Positions 1 to 5,546 of a stretch of DNA of 7,226 nt are shown here, in pieces (the stretch's first letter is position 1; each line of letters begins with the position of its first letter). The notes under the pieces were generated by a model that did no database searches, had not been told where the DNA came from, and saw nothing but the letters and a program-made list of their open reading frames with translations. Location: NCBI GenBank assembly GCA_947629895.1, contig CANRFP010000059.1, positions 1-7,226 on the forward strand, in the 5' to 3' direction. Origin of the DNA: an uncultured Clostridia bacterium. Its GTDB lineage: Bacteria > Bacillota_A > Clostridia > Christensenellales > UBA1242. The translations under genes were made by a program, and so were the position numbers.

Positions 1-77
1 GATTGCTCACTTCTCCCCAAAAATGGCAAGCATTTTCGGGGACCCCTTAATAGCACGTGAAAGAGTGTTTTTTTGTT
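1..77 (+). repeat. 77-bp direct repeat, left copy
   Basis: This copy is identical base for base to 352-428 and may extend left beyond the window. Inside it is an imperfect hairpin: TCCCC at 14-18 pairs with GGGGA at 38-42, and after one A/C mismatch six more pairs (20-25 with 31-36) close a GCAAG loop. It also carries a T7 run at 68-74 and the core GCAAGCATTTT (26-36), which recurs elsewhere in the window. I see no coding sequence in it. The function is unknown. Confidence 0.9.
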
Positions 78-80
78 GTT

Positions 81-133
81 GACCTTGTGGGCAGGCTTTG
101 CCTGCAATTTGCACTGCAAATTTTAACAGCCAC
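81..133 (-). pseudogene. tRNA-Asn anticodon-arm fragment split by two palindromes
   Basis: Read on the minus strand, GTGGCTGTTAA (133-123) and CCACAAGGTC (90-81) would join to form the anticodon stem, a loop with anticodon GTT, and the start of the variable loop of a tRNA-Asn. Between them lie 32 bases made up exactly of two abutting perfect hairpins. One is 91-105 (GCAGGC/GCCTGC, 3-base loop) and the other is 106-122 (AATTTGC/GCAAATT, 3-base loop). The interruption falls after tRNA position 38, next to the usual eukaryotic and archaeal intron site. Neither the rest of the tRNA nor a 5' half is present on this strand, so a functional tRNA is unlikely. That the pieces come from a tRNA-Asn is recognition from memory, not a search. 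Confidence 0.5.
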
Positions 134-140
134 GGCTGTT
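125..140. repeat. palindrome AACAGCC-AC-GGCTGTT
   Basis: A perfect 7-bp stem with a 2-base spacer. It overlaps the minus-strand tRNA-Asn fragment and lies beside the 91-122 double palindrome, so this stretch holds three consecutive hairpins. A looser one follows at 141-162 (CGCT/AGCG). Confidence 0.7.
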
Positions 141-168
141 CGCTTGCGTATGAGCGTCAGCGAATCAA

Positions 169-265
169 CCACAAGGTCGTAGGCTCAACCGAAGCAAGAA
201 AGCAATGTGGTTGATGGGCTTATCTCCACGATATAAGCCCAAATCGAATCCTATCTCCGGAGCCA
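169..265 (+). pseudogene. 3' half of a tRNA-Asn interrupted in the T loop
   Basis: CCACAAGGTCGTAGG (169-183) reads as the 3' anticodon stem, variable loop and 5' T-stem of a tRNA. TCGAATCC through AGCCA (244-265) reads as the T loop, 3' T-stem, 3' acceptor strand CTCCGGA, discriminator G and CCA. With the 60 bases between removed, the T-stem GTAGG pairs with CCTAT (one G-U). The resulting 3' half closely resembles Bacillus-type tRNA-Asn, including discriminator G. The 60-base interruption is almost wholly two hairpins: TCAACC/GGTTGA (185-190 with 209-214) and TGGGCTTAT/ATAAGCCCA (215-223 with 233-241). No matching 5' half (TCCGGAG followed by a D arm) is visible in the window. It is most likely a broken tRNA gene or a tRNA-derived piece; an attachment-site relic is another possibility. 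Confidence 0.5.
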
Positions 266-351
266 GTTCACAATCTGCACTCTTGCTCGTTTTTGCCGTA
301 AGTCAAGACAGCAAGATTTTTTTTACGGCAAAAAGCATCGCCTTTTCGTTT
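266..351. other. gene-free stretch with nested inverted repeats
   Basis: This sequence follows the tRNA-like 3' end. TCTTGCT (281-287) pairs with AGCAAGA (310-316), which is followed directly by T8 (317-324). This could act as a weak plus-strand terminator for the former tRNA. A competing 12-bp perfect inverted repeat pairs 290-301 with 323-334 (TTTTTGCCGTAA/TTACGGCAAAAA). I see no credible gene. Confidence 0.5.
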
Positions 352-428
352 GATTGCTCACTTCTCCCCAAAAATGGCAAGCATTTTCGGGGACCCCTTA
401 ATAGCACGTGAAAGAGTGTTTTTTTGTT
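352..428 (+). repeat. 77-bp direct repeat, right copy
   Basis: An exact copy of 1-77 at an offset of 351 bases. The match ends at 428, where G in the left copy is replaced by A. Shortly after it, 438-448 is ACCTTGTGGTT, a third occurrence (minus orientation) of the tRNA-Asn 3' anticodon-arm sequence. The rest of 449-526 shows nothing I can name. Confidence 0.9.
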
Positions 429-526
429 ATTTCAAGCACCTTGTGGTTACGTCAACTTTCATTCATGGTGTAAAATGTGTTGATTGAATGTTTCTTTTTT
501 CATGTTGCGCTAAAATAAAAAATATT

Positions 527-554
527 AAAAAACTGCAAAAAAGCAGCTTTTTTT
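527..554 (-). terminator. Rho-independent terminator after the sigma-factor gene
   Basis: On the minus strand an A-rich arm and CTGC pair with GCAG and a U-rich arm (CTGC/GCAG core at 533-536 and 543-546, A6 against U6 flanks, one bulged G). AT-rich, U-rich RNA follows. It starts about 37 bases beyond the stop codon at 592-594. Confidence 0.75.
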
Positions 555-591
555 AATTTTTTTTGTCAGTTTTTTTATTTTTGTTGCTGGA

Positions 592-1548
592 TTATATTTC
601 TTTGTCTTTTCCTTTTATGCCCACTACAACCCTTTGCTCTTTGACGGTTTGCTCCGCTTTGTCACTTTTCGAAACTTCTTCTTTTGGCAAAGAAAGTGCC
701 CCATCTAAAGCAGTTTCCACATCAATTTGATTAACTCCTTTCAAAAGCTTATCACTTTTTAGGGCACTTGTTTGCACCCCCTCGCCTCTTTCAGCTCTTG
801 AAATCACATTTCCTATAGTTGCCGTTGAAACCGCATATTTTTTCGCAAGCTCAGCAATAGATTCATCACCTTTTAAATAATCCTCATAAATATTTTTGTT
901 TCTCTCTGCCTTTGCGTCTGGCAACAAGTCAATTCGTGTTTTGCGCGGGCAGTCAATATTATTTTCTAAACAAAATTGTTTAAATCTTTTGGCAATACTC
1001 GTAACGGCAGCCTTAGTAGAGTGGTGCTTTTTTGCAACATCTTCACATCTTAGGTCACTTTTATAATAATCAATCAGAATTTCTCTATTCTTCTTTTTCT
1101 GCATACTTAATGCTTCTTCAAAGGTGGTTGGCACGGTTTCAATGGGCTCCTCTTCTAGAACCTCAACACCATTTTCATAGGCGTCCAAAATTTTGCCTTT
1201 AATTTGCTTAATCAAGTGCAAAATGTGCATTTGTGACATGTTTAAGATTTTTCCAACTTCTTTTTGTGTTTTTTGCTTAATAAAATATTCGTCAAAAATC
1301 ATCCTTTCTTTTTTAGATAAGCGCGGAACAATGTCTTTTAAAATGTGCCCCAAATCAGCGTTGATTGCAAAGTTTTCTTCTGTGAATTTTTCATCCATTA
1401 GCATCTCTTCATAGTTAAGTTCAGTTCCATCCTTGTTGGTGTGCGCAGGAGAAGAAAATGAAACCACCACGGCCTTGTTTTTCAATCTTCTTGTTAATTT
1501 TAATTTTTTTAAAATGTGCTTTTTATCACCGGCTTTACAAATGTGCAA
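592..1548 (-). CDS. Sigma-70-family factor, C-terminal part after a frameshift, with extra helix-turn-helix segments
   Basis: This reading frame continues the sigma factor that begins at 1880, but one base out of phase. Residues about 27-53 resemble the VSLD..P...DG..L..ML linker seen between sigma regions 2 and 4. Residues about 75-124 (RLSKKERMIFDEYF, then TQKEVGKILNMSQMHILHLIKQIKGKIL) are a region 4 helix-turn-helix, which would contact the -35 element. Two further HTH-like segments follow, at about 153-192 (DLRCEDVAKKHHSTKAAVTSIAKRF) and 217-252 (DESIAELAKKYAVSTATIGNVISRA). A charged tail of about 65 residues ends the protein. The nominal start is a TTG at 1546-1548 with no Shine-Dalgarno sequence, inside the upstream frame, so independent translation is doubtful. 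Restoring one base near 1516-1521 would give one protein of roughly 425 residues. Assignment to the sigma-70 family is fairly secure; the promoter specificity is unknown. Confidence 0.75.
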   Translation of the reverse strand: MHICKAGDKKHILKKLKLTRRLKNKAVVVSFSSPAHTNKDGTELNYEEMLMDEKFTEENFAINADLGHILKDIVPRLSKKERMIFDEYFIKQKTQKEVGKILNMSQMHILHLIKQIKGKILDAYENGVEVLEEEPIETVPTTFEEALSMQKKKNREILIDYYKSDLRCEDVAKKHHSTKAAVTSIAKRFKQFCLENNIDCPRKTRIDLLPDAKAERNKNIYEDYLKGDESIAELAKKYAVSTATIGNVISRAERGEGVQTSALKSDKLLKGVNQIDVETALDGALSLPKEEVSKSDKAEQTVKEQRVVVGIKGKDKEI

Positions 1549-1880
1549 AACGAATTTGCTCTTGAAAAATCAAACTTTTCAACCGCACGCATAAGGCATA
1601 AAGAAAGGTCCTGCACCAAATCATCAACATTGTTTGCATATAATTTGAATATTAAATTTCGAAAATATTTATAAGAAAAACTGACAGCAAATCTCAAATT
1701 GCCGCACACAAGTTGATTTCGAATTTTTATGTCGCCTGTTTCTTTGTATTTTTTAAGTAGCTCAACATTTTCCACTGCAGTTAAAGCAGTTGGAAGAATA
1801 ATATCCTCTCCCCACTTCTGCAAACTCTCTTTATCAAAATATGCTTTGGTTTGTGCAGATTTTTGCTCTTTTTCGTTCAT
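1509..1880 (-). CDS. Sigma-70-family factor, N-terminal part with region 2, cut short by a frameshift
   Basis: The product has 123 residues. Residues 55-120 carry sigma region 2: NLRFAVSFSYKYF (2.1), VDDLVQDLSLCLMRAVEKFD (2.2-2.3, core-RNA-polymerase binding and promoter melting), then FSRANSFCTFVKPVIK (2.4, -10 recognition, where most family members have FSTYA). The frame stops at TAA immediately after region 2. The -1 frame continues directly with linker and region 4, so this looks like one gene broken by loss of a base in or next to the T4A7 run. The ATG at 1878-1880 is preceded by AAAGGA at suitable spacing, and the gene has its own promoter. Residues 1-54 are polar and resemble no domain I know. 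A sequencing error, a true mutation and a phase-variable switch all remain possible. Confidence 0.75.
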   Translation of the reverse strand: MNEKEQKSAQTKAYFDKESLQKWGEDIILPTALTAVENVELLKKYKETGDIKIRNQLVCGNLRFAVSFSYKYFRNLIFKLYANNVDDLVQDLSLCLMRAVEKFDFSRANSFCTFVKPVIKSTF

Positions 1881-1907
1881 CCAATTTTCCTTTGTTTGTT
1901 TATAAAC

Positions 1908-1935
1908 ATTTTATCACAATGATAAAATTTGTCAA
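1908..1935 (-). promoter_or_regulatory. Sigma-factor promoter with an embedded operator-like palindrome
   Basis: On the minus strand the -35 is TTGACA (1935-1930), followed by a 16-base spacer and a -10 TAAAAT (1913-1908). This puts the transcript start about 20 bases before the ATG. A perfect inverted repeat, ATTTTATCA-TTG-TGATAAAAT (1908-1928), fills the spacer and covers the whole -10 box. A protein bound there would block RNA polymerase. The binding protein is not identifiable from the sequence. Confidence 0.65.
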
Positions 1936-2034
1936 GACCCTTTTTAATTTTTTGTCACCAAAATCAAATTAAAATGACAACCTAAAAAAACAAAATTTAA
2001 AAAGAATTTTTATAAAAAATAGCAAAATTTATTA
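1936..2034. other. AT-rich intergenic spacer
   Basis: This lies between the exporter terminator and the sigma-factor promoter. It is very AT-rich, with several A and T runs. I see no gene, RNA or clear repeat in it. Confidence 0.6.
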
Positions 2035-2061
2035 AAAAAACTGCAAAAATTGCAGTTTTTT
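2035..2061 (-). terminator. Rho-independent terminator after the ABC exporter
   Basis: A perfect 12-bp stem: A6CTGCAA (2035-2046) with TTGCAGT6 (2050-2061), and a 3-base loop. It is U-rich on both sides and so could stop transcripts from either direction. It begins about 20 bases after the exporter stop codon. Confidence 0.85.
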
Positions 2062-2080
2062 CTGATTTTTTTGTGTTTTT

Positions 2081-3898
2081 TTAGATATTTTCTGCCAAAA
2101 ACATTGCTTTAAATTTTTCGTTTCTTTCAAAGAGTTCATCAAAAGTTCCTTCGTCAACAATCTCGCCATTATCCAAAAAGAAAATCCTATCCACATTTTT
2201 GATGGTTGAAAGTCTGTGCGCAACAATTATTATTGTGCTTTTTCCTTTAAGGGCATCAATGCTCTTTTTAACTTCTTCTTGCGCAAAGTTATCCAATGAA
2301 CTTGTGCTTTCGTCAAAGATGATTATATTTGAATTTCTAAGCAGCGCCCTTGCAATTGCCAACCTTTGTTTTTGTCCGCCAGACAATTTTATTCCACTCT
2401 CGCCCACTCTTGTGTCTATGCCCTTTGGCAAGGTTTCAACAAATTCATATAAGGATGCTTTTTTAATTGCATCAACAATTTCATCATCTGTGGCATCCGC
2501 CTTTGCAAGCAGCAAATTTTCTTTTATTGTCATATCAAAGATGTAAGGAAATTGATTCACAAGAGAAATTGTTTTTCTTAAAGTTTCTTTGTTTAAAGAA
2601 TTTATATTTTGCCCGTCAATCAAAACTTCGCCGCTGTCCGCCTCATACATTTTTGACATAAGGTTTAAGATTGTTGATTTTCCGCTTCCAGACTTTCCAA
2701 CAAAAGCAACTGTTGTGTTTGGCTTAATTTCAAAGGACAAATCTTGAAAAATTTTGTTTTCTGCAACCAAAATTCTCTCTCGCCTATAATCGCCCGGCCT
2801 TTTGAGCAAACTGAATTTCTTTTCTGGCGCTTTCCATTCATATTCTCTGAAAGTGTAAGAAACATCTTTAAATTCAATTTTCCCAACAGGATTTTCAATG
2901 GTTTCTGTGCCAAAATGTTCGGTTACAAATTCGTCCTCATCAAACAGCGCAAACATTCTCCCGTGACTTACTTTGATGTCCACAAAACTGTTTGCCAAAG
3001 TTCCAACGCCCATAACCAAATTCCACAAATAGCTGCGATTTGTGTAAATGATGATAAATGCCTCTATTGACAGCAAGCTCACGCTGATTTCCATGAGATG
3101 CGCACCAAAAATAAGCACCAAAATTGAGCCCACACCAATCAACCAGTTTCGCGCCGACCACATCCACATGTCGGTCATATCCATTTTGTATCTCGACTGC
3201 CTATAACTCACATATTTTTCTCTGGAAACCTCAGAAAGTTTTGTCTCCAAGCCAAGTGACTTAATATCCTTTTCACTTCTGACAATTTCGGTTGTCAGTG
3301 AGTTTATCATATCGTTTTTCTTTCTTACATCTGCACGATTTCTGCGCCTAATTTTAACTCGAATGTATTCCAAGACAAATCCCACAATCACAATTGCCAC
3401 CAAAAGCAAAGAAACCCACAAATTGAGCGTTGCAATGTAAATGACGATGACAAAAGCGGTGATGATGTTCATAATTGTGTCCACAACATTTGTTAGCGCA
3501 TCCACAATTCTGGCTGGGTCCTCAACAATTCTCTGCACAAAAGTGCCTGTGTCGTGGTCGTTATATGTTTTTGAATTAAGCTTAAACGCCTGCTTGGCAA
3601 GGTCGAGGTTCAAATCCGCCATAACTTTGTTGGAATATTTAAAATACAGCCAATTAACAACAAGCCAACAAATACGTTGAAAAACTGTTATTCCAACGCT
3701 TATCCACATCATAATAATTGCTTGTCCAAAGTTCTCATCTTTGATAAAAGTTAAAACTTTTGCAATATAAACGGCAAAAAACACATCGCATACTGCTGCC
3801 AAAATCATTAAAAAGATATATGCTGCTATTGGCCACTTGATTTTTGCAAGATATATGCCAATATTAGGTTTTTTATTTATTTTTTCTGTTTTTCTCAT
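2081..3898 (-). CDS. ABC exporter half-transporter (fused membrane and ATPase domains)
   Basis: A 605-residue ABC protein of the multidrug/lipid exporter type, which would work in the cytoplasmic membrane as a dimer and use ATP to move an unknown substrate outward. Residues about 20-310 form the membrane domain with six hydrophobic segments. Residues about 340-600 form the ATPase domain: Walker A GKSGSGKST (401-409), Q-loop Q449, exporter x-loop TRVGESG (496-502), signature LSGGQ (505-509), Walker B IIIFDE with catalytic E530, and H-loop H561. All catalytic residues are intact, so it could act as a homodimer; no partner half-transporter is adjacent. An insertion of roughly 25 charged residues (about 352-378) sits after the first ATPase strand. 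The start at 3896-3898 is chosen because GGAGGT lies 6 bases upstream. A longer frame to ATG 3943 has no ribosome binding site. Confidence 0.93.
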   Translation of the reverse strand: MRKTEKINKKPNIGIYLAKIKWPIAAYIFLMILAAVCDVFFAVYIAKVLTFIKDENFGQAIIMMWISVGITVFQRICWLVVNWLYFKYSNKVMADLNLDLAKQAFKLNSKTYNDHDTGTFVQRIVEDPARIVDALTNVVDTIMNIITAFVIVIYIATLNLWVSLLLVAIVIVGFVLEYIRVKIRRRNRADVRKKNDMINSLTTEIVRSEKDIKSLGLETKLSEVSREKYVSYRQSRYKMDMTDMWMWSARNWLIGVGSILVLIFGAHLMEISVSLLSIEAFIIIYTNRSYLWNLVMGVGTLANSFVDIKVSHGRMFALFDEDEFVTEHFGTETIENPVGKIEFKDVSYTFREYEWKAPEKKFSLLKRPGDYRRERILVAENKIFQDLSFEIKPNTTVAFVGKSGSGKSTILNLMSKMYEADSGEVLIDGQNINSLNKETLRKTISLVNQFPYIFDMTIKENLLLAKADATDDEIVDAIKKASLYEFVETLPKGIDTRVGESGIKLSGGQKQRLAIARALLRNSNIIIFDESTSSLDNFAQEEVKKSIDALKGKSTIIIVAHRLSTIKNVDRIFFLDNGEIVDEGTFDELFERNEKFKAMFLAENI

Positions 3899-3949
3899 AA
3901 ATTTACCTCCGTTTTTCGTGCGAAGGCAAAACCACCAACGCATGAAGAA

Positions 3950-3985
3950 TTAATCATTAAGTTCCAAAACACCATAGAAAACCAT
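3950..3985 (-). CDS. 11-residue upstream ORF in the exporter leader
   Basis: It reads MVFYGVLELND and then TAA. It is preceded by AAGGAG (4000-3995) at a normal 9-base distance, so it has the signals to be translated. It lies between the exporter promoter and the exporter start, with 51 bases from its stop codon to the exporter ATG. Leader peptides upstream of drug exporters (for example the one ahead of Bacillus bmrCD) sense stalled ribosomes, so a similar role is conceivable. I do not see a clear attenuator pair of hairpins here, so the regulatory role is speculation. Confidence 0.45.
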   Translation of the reverse strand: MVFYGVLELND

Positions 3986-4021
3986 TTTTTTAATCTCCTT
4001 TTGTTAAGTGTTGTCCTATAA

Positions 4022-4050
4022 AATATAACAAACCTTTCAAAACTTGTCAA
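4022..4050 (-). promoter_or_regulatory. Promoter of the ABC exporter
   Basis: TTGACA (4050-4045), a 17-base spacer, then TATATT (4027-4022). This is a near-perfect housekeeping promoter. It predicts a leader of about 117 bases before the exporter ATG, long enough to hold the upstream ORF. Confidence 0.85.
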
Positions 4051-4063
4051 TAAAATTTTTGAA

Positions 4064-4097
4064 AAAGAATAAAAAAATGAGCAAATTTGCTCATTTT
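4064..4097 (-). terminator. Terminator overlapping the stop codon of the 313-residue gene
   Basis: A perfect 24-base palindrome (4074-4097) with arms AAAATGAGCAAA and TTTGCTCATTTT. On the minus strand it is followed by a U-rich run. The gene's last codon and TGA stop (4093-4091) lie inside the upstream arm, so a terminating ribosome would cover part of the hairpin. The U-run is clear on the minus side only. Confidence 0.85.
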
Positions 4098-5032
4098 AAT
4101 AGGTCAAACACTCCCTGGCAAGCCTCTTTTGCAATTTTGCCGGTTAATTTGTCAATTTTTCTTTCGTAAAATTTTTCTTGAACTGGTTTGCATATGCCAA
4201 GATTAATTTTTTGTTGCATTTTTGCAGCGTTTTCAATGATGTTTTTACACTTTATCGTGGCCTTTCTATATTTTTCAGTTCTTTTTTCTTCTATAATCTG
4301 TTCTTCTTTTGTTTGAGGTTTAAAGGCTTTTATTCTTAGCACCTCATTTATGTAAGGTCGCATAAAACTCAAATCATCTGTGTCTGCATTTCTATATGCT
4401 TCTCGTATATTTTTAAATAATTTGTATTCGTCAACTGTTTTATCTATGCCCTCAGGATGATTAAGCAAATCATGATTATCTATGTATAAATCGAGTTGTT
4501 CTGGAAGTTCAAAATCTTCAATGCGGTTGCAAGAAATAATCCCCTTCCATTCTGCATTCAAAGCGCTTTGCAAATAGTGACACCTTTCAAGCATAGATTC
4601 AATGACATCCATTTTCAAATAATTTTGATACATAATCATAAAGTCGGAACTTGAATCCAAAAATTCATTTTCAATTTCAAATTTAAGGTCACATAAAGGA
4701 TTTTTAATTGCCTGATATTTTGGCATTGCTCGAAGCACTTCAACACAAAAATCATAAACCATAAGCGCATCGCGCATTGCGTTCACCTTCTCCACCGTTG
4801 GATCTTCCATTGTGTAACTAACAATTTTGTTATAACACTCAATCATAAATTGTCCAGACTCAATGTCAAGCAACCTAATCACAGTGTGGTCACCAGCAAT
4901 CATAAAATATTCATTCATGTCATATATCGAACCAGAGGCCGAATCGGCAAGATGATATTTATCAACTCGATAGACAAATTCCAATTTGTCTACATCATAG
5001 TCTTCATCGTCGAAATCGTCATAAAAATCCAT
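4091..5032 (-). CDS. Hypothetical protein, 313 residues, acidic N-terminus
   Basis: I do not recognise the family. The first 17 residues are strikingly acidic (MDFYDDFDDEDYDVDKL). The rest looks mainly helical, with no signal peptide or membrane segment, and the C-terminal third is rich in Lys and Glu (about 245-300). It is probably cytoplasmic. The start at 5030-5032 is chosen because GAGGGG (5046-5041) lies just upstream. The frame is open further, to an ATG at 5083, but that extension runs through the promoter and would overlap the -35 box. The gene has its own promoter and terminator, so it is a single-gene unit. It lies between a possible PH-like protein and an ABC exporter, and neither neighbour indicates a function. 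Confidence 0.8.
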   Translation of the reverse strand: MDFYDDFDDEDYDVDKLEFVYRVDKYHLADSASGSIYDMNEYFMIAGDHTVIRLLDIESGQFMIECYNKIVSYTMEDPTVEKVNAMRDALMVYDFCVEVLRAMPKYQAIKNPLCDLKFEIENEFLDSSSDFMIMYQNYLKMDVIESMLERCHYLQSALNAEWKGIISCNRIEDFELPEQLDLYIDNHDLLNHPEGIDKTVDEYKLFKNIREAYRNADTDDLSFMRPYINEVLRIKAFKPQTKEEQIIEEKRTEKYRKATIKCKNIIENAAKMQQKINLGICKPVQEKFYERKIDKLTGKIAKEACQGVFDLLK

Positions 5033-5054
5033 AAAAAATTCCCCTCTCATGCGT

Positions 5055-5083
5055 ATTGTAACATGGAAGGGGAAGTTTGTCAA
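5055..5083 (-). promoter_or_regulatory. Promoter of the 313-residue gene
   Basis: TTGACA (5083-5078), a 17-base spacer, then TACAAT (5060-5055). The transcript would start near 5047-5048, giving a leader of only about 15 bases that begins almost at the Shine-Dalgarno sequence. TTCCCCT (5039-5045) and AGGGGAA (5068-5074) form a 7-bp inverted repeat centred on the -10 box, a possible weak operator. Confidence 0.85.
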
Positions 5084-5095
5084 TACCCAATTTTT

Positions 5096-5491
5096 TTATT
5101 TTTGTGGTGGCTGAATGTCCAAAATTTCGAGAATTTGTTTAACTTCTTTTTTGCCTTGCAAAATTAAATATGTATGCAATTTTTGGTCTTTTGTCCAAAT
5201 TTTAAGTTTAGAAAGCAAAAACACGCCGTCTCCGGTCACTTTTGCCGCCTCAATTATCGTTTTGTCAAATGCAACGCCTTTTTCATACACAAGTTTTTCA
5301 TAATTGAAAGGAATGATTAAAAGTTTATCCCCAGCCAAAGACACAGAAAACTTTGTTTCATTTTTCTCTGCCAGCAGGCTTCTTCCAGAAAATTCCCCTC
5401 CATTATCGCCTTGAAGAACTGCCACCAAATCTTTATCGGCAACACCATTGGAGGACAATTCTTTTTTTAAATCTCCAATCTCGTAGCTCAT
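5096..5491 (-). CDS. Hypothetical protein, 131 residues, possibly PH-like
   Basis: A small soluble protein with no signal peptide or membrane segment. Residues about 22-112 alternate short strands (VAVLQG, KFSVSLAGDKLLIIPF, KTIIEAAKV, GVFLLSKLKIWT, HTYLILQG), and a helix follows (KKEVKQILEIL, 114-124). A run of strands capped by a C-terminal helix is the layout of bacterial PH-like (YokE/YvbH-type) domains. This is a fold guess from the pattern, not a family match. The start is well supported: AAAGGAGGGGG lies immediately upstream and a consensus promoter precedes it. No terminator lies between this gene and the next promoter 12 bases on, so some read-through into the 313-residue gene is likely. 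Confidence 0.8.
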   Translation of the reverse strand: MSYEIGDLKKELSSNGVADKDLVAVLQGDNGGEFSGRSLLAEKNETKFSVSLAGDKLLIIPFNYEKLVYEKGVAFDKTIIEAAKVTGDGVFLLSKLKIWTKDQKLHTYLILQGKKEVKQILEILDIQPPQK

Positions 5492-5512
5492 ATCCCCCTC
5501 CTTTACGAAAAT

Positions 5513-5541
5513 ATTCTATCACAAAAAGCTTCCTTTGTCAA
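5513..5541 (-). promoter_or_regulatory. Promoter of the 131-residue gene
   Basis: TTGACA (5541-5536), a 17-base spacer, then TAGAAT (5518-5513). The start codon is at 5491, so the leader is about 15 bases and carries the AAAGGAGG ribosome binding site. Confidence 0.85.
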
Positions 5542-5546
5542 GCCCC

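Noticed and set aside
244..265. A prophage or integrative-element attachment site at the tRNA 3' end
   Set aside because: The position is typical, but no integrase gene and no second copy of the 22-base tail are visible in the window.
205..411. A 68-codon plus-strand open frame
   Set aside because: It spans the tRNA-like 3' end, two inverted repeats and most of a 77-bp repeat, with no ribosome binding site; the structure explains the openness better than coding.
1..428. A CRISPR array
   Set aside because: There are only two 77-bp copies with a 274-base interval, no regular short spacers and no cas genes.
1509..1530. Programmed -1 ribosomal frameshifting in the sigma-factor gene
   Set aside because: The sequence before the stop (ACA TTT TAA) is not an X_XXY_YYZ slippery site, and the Phe tRNA would mispair after slipping. 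A mutation or read error fits better.
3899..3943. A 15-residue N-terminal extension of the ABC exporter starting at ATG 3943
   Set aside because: No ribosome binding site precedes 3943, whereas GGAGGT sits at ideal spacing before 3898.
5033..5083. A 17-residue N-terminal extension of the 313-residue protein
   Set aside because: It would cover the -10 box, the spacer and the -35 box of a consensus promoter and the likely transcript start.
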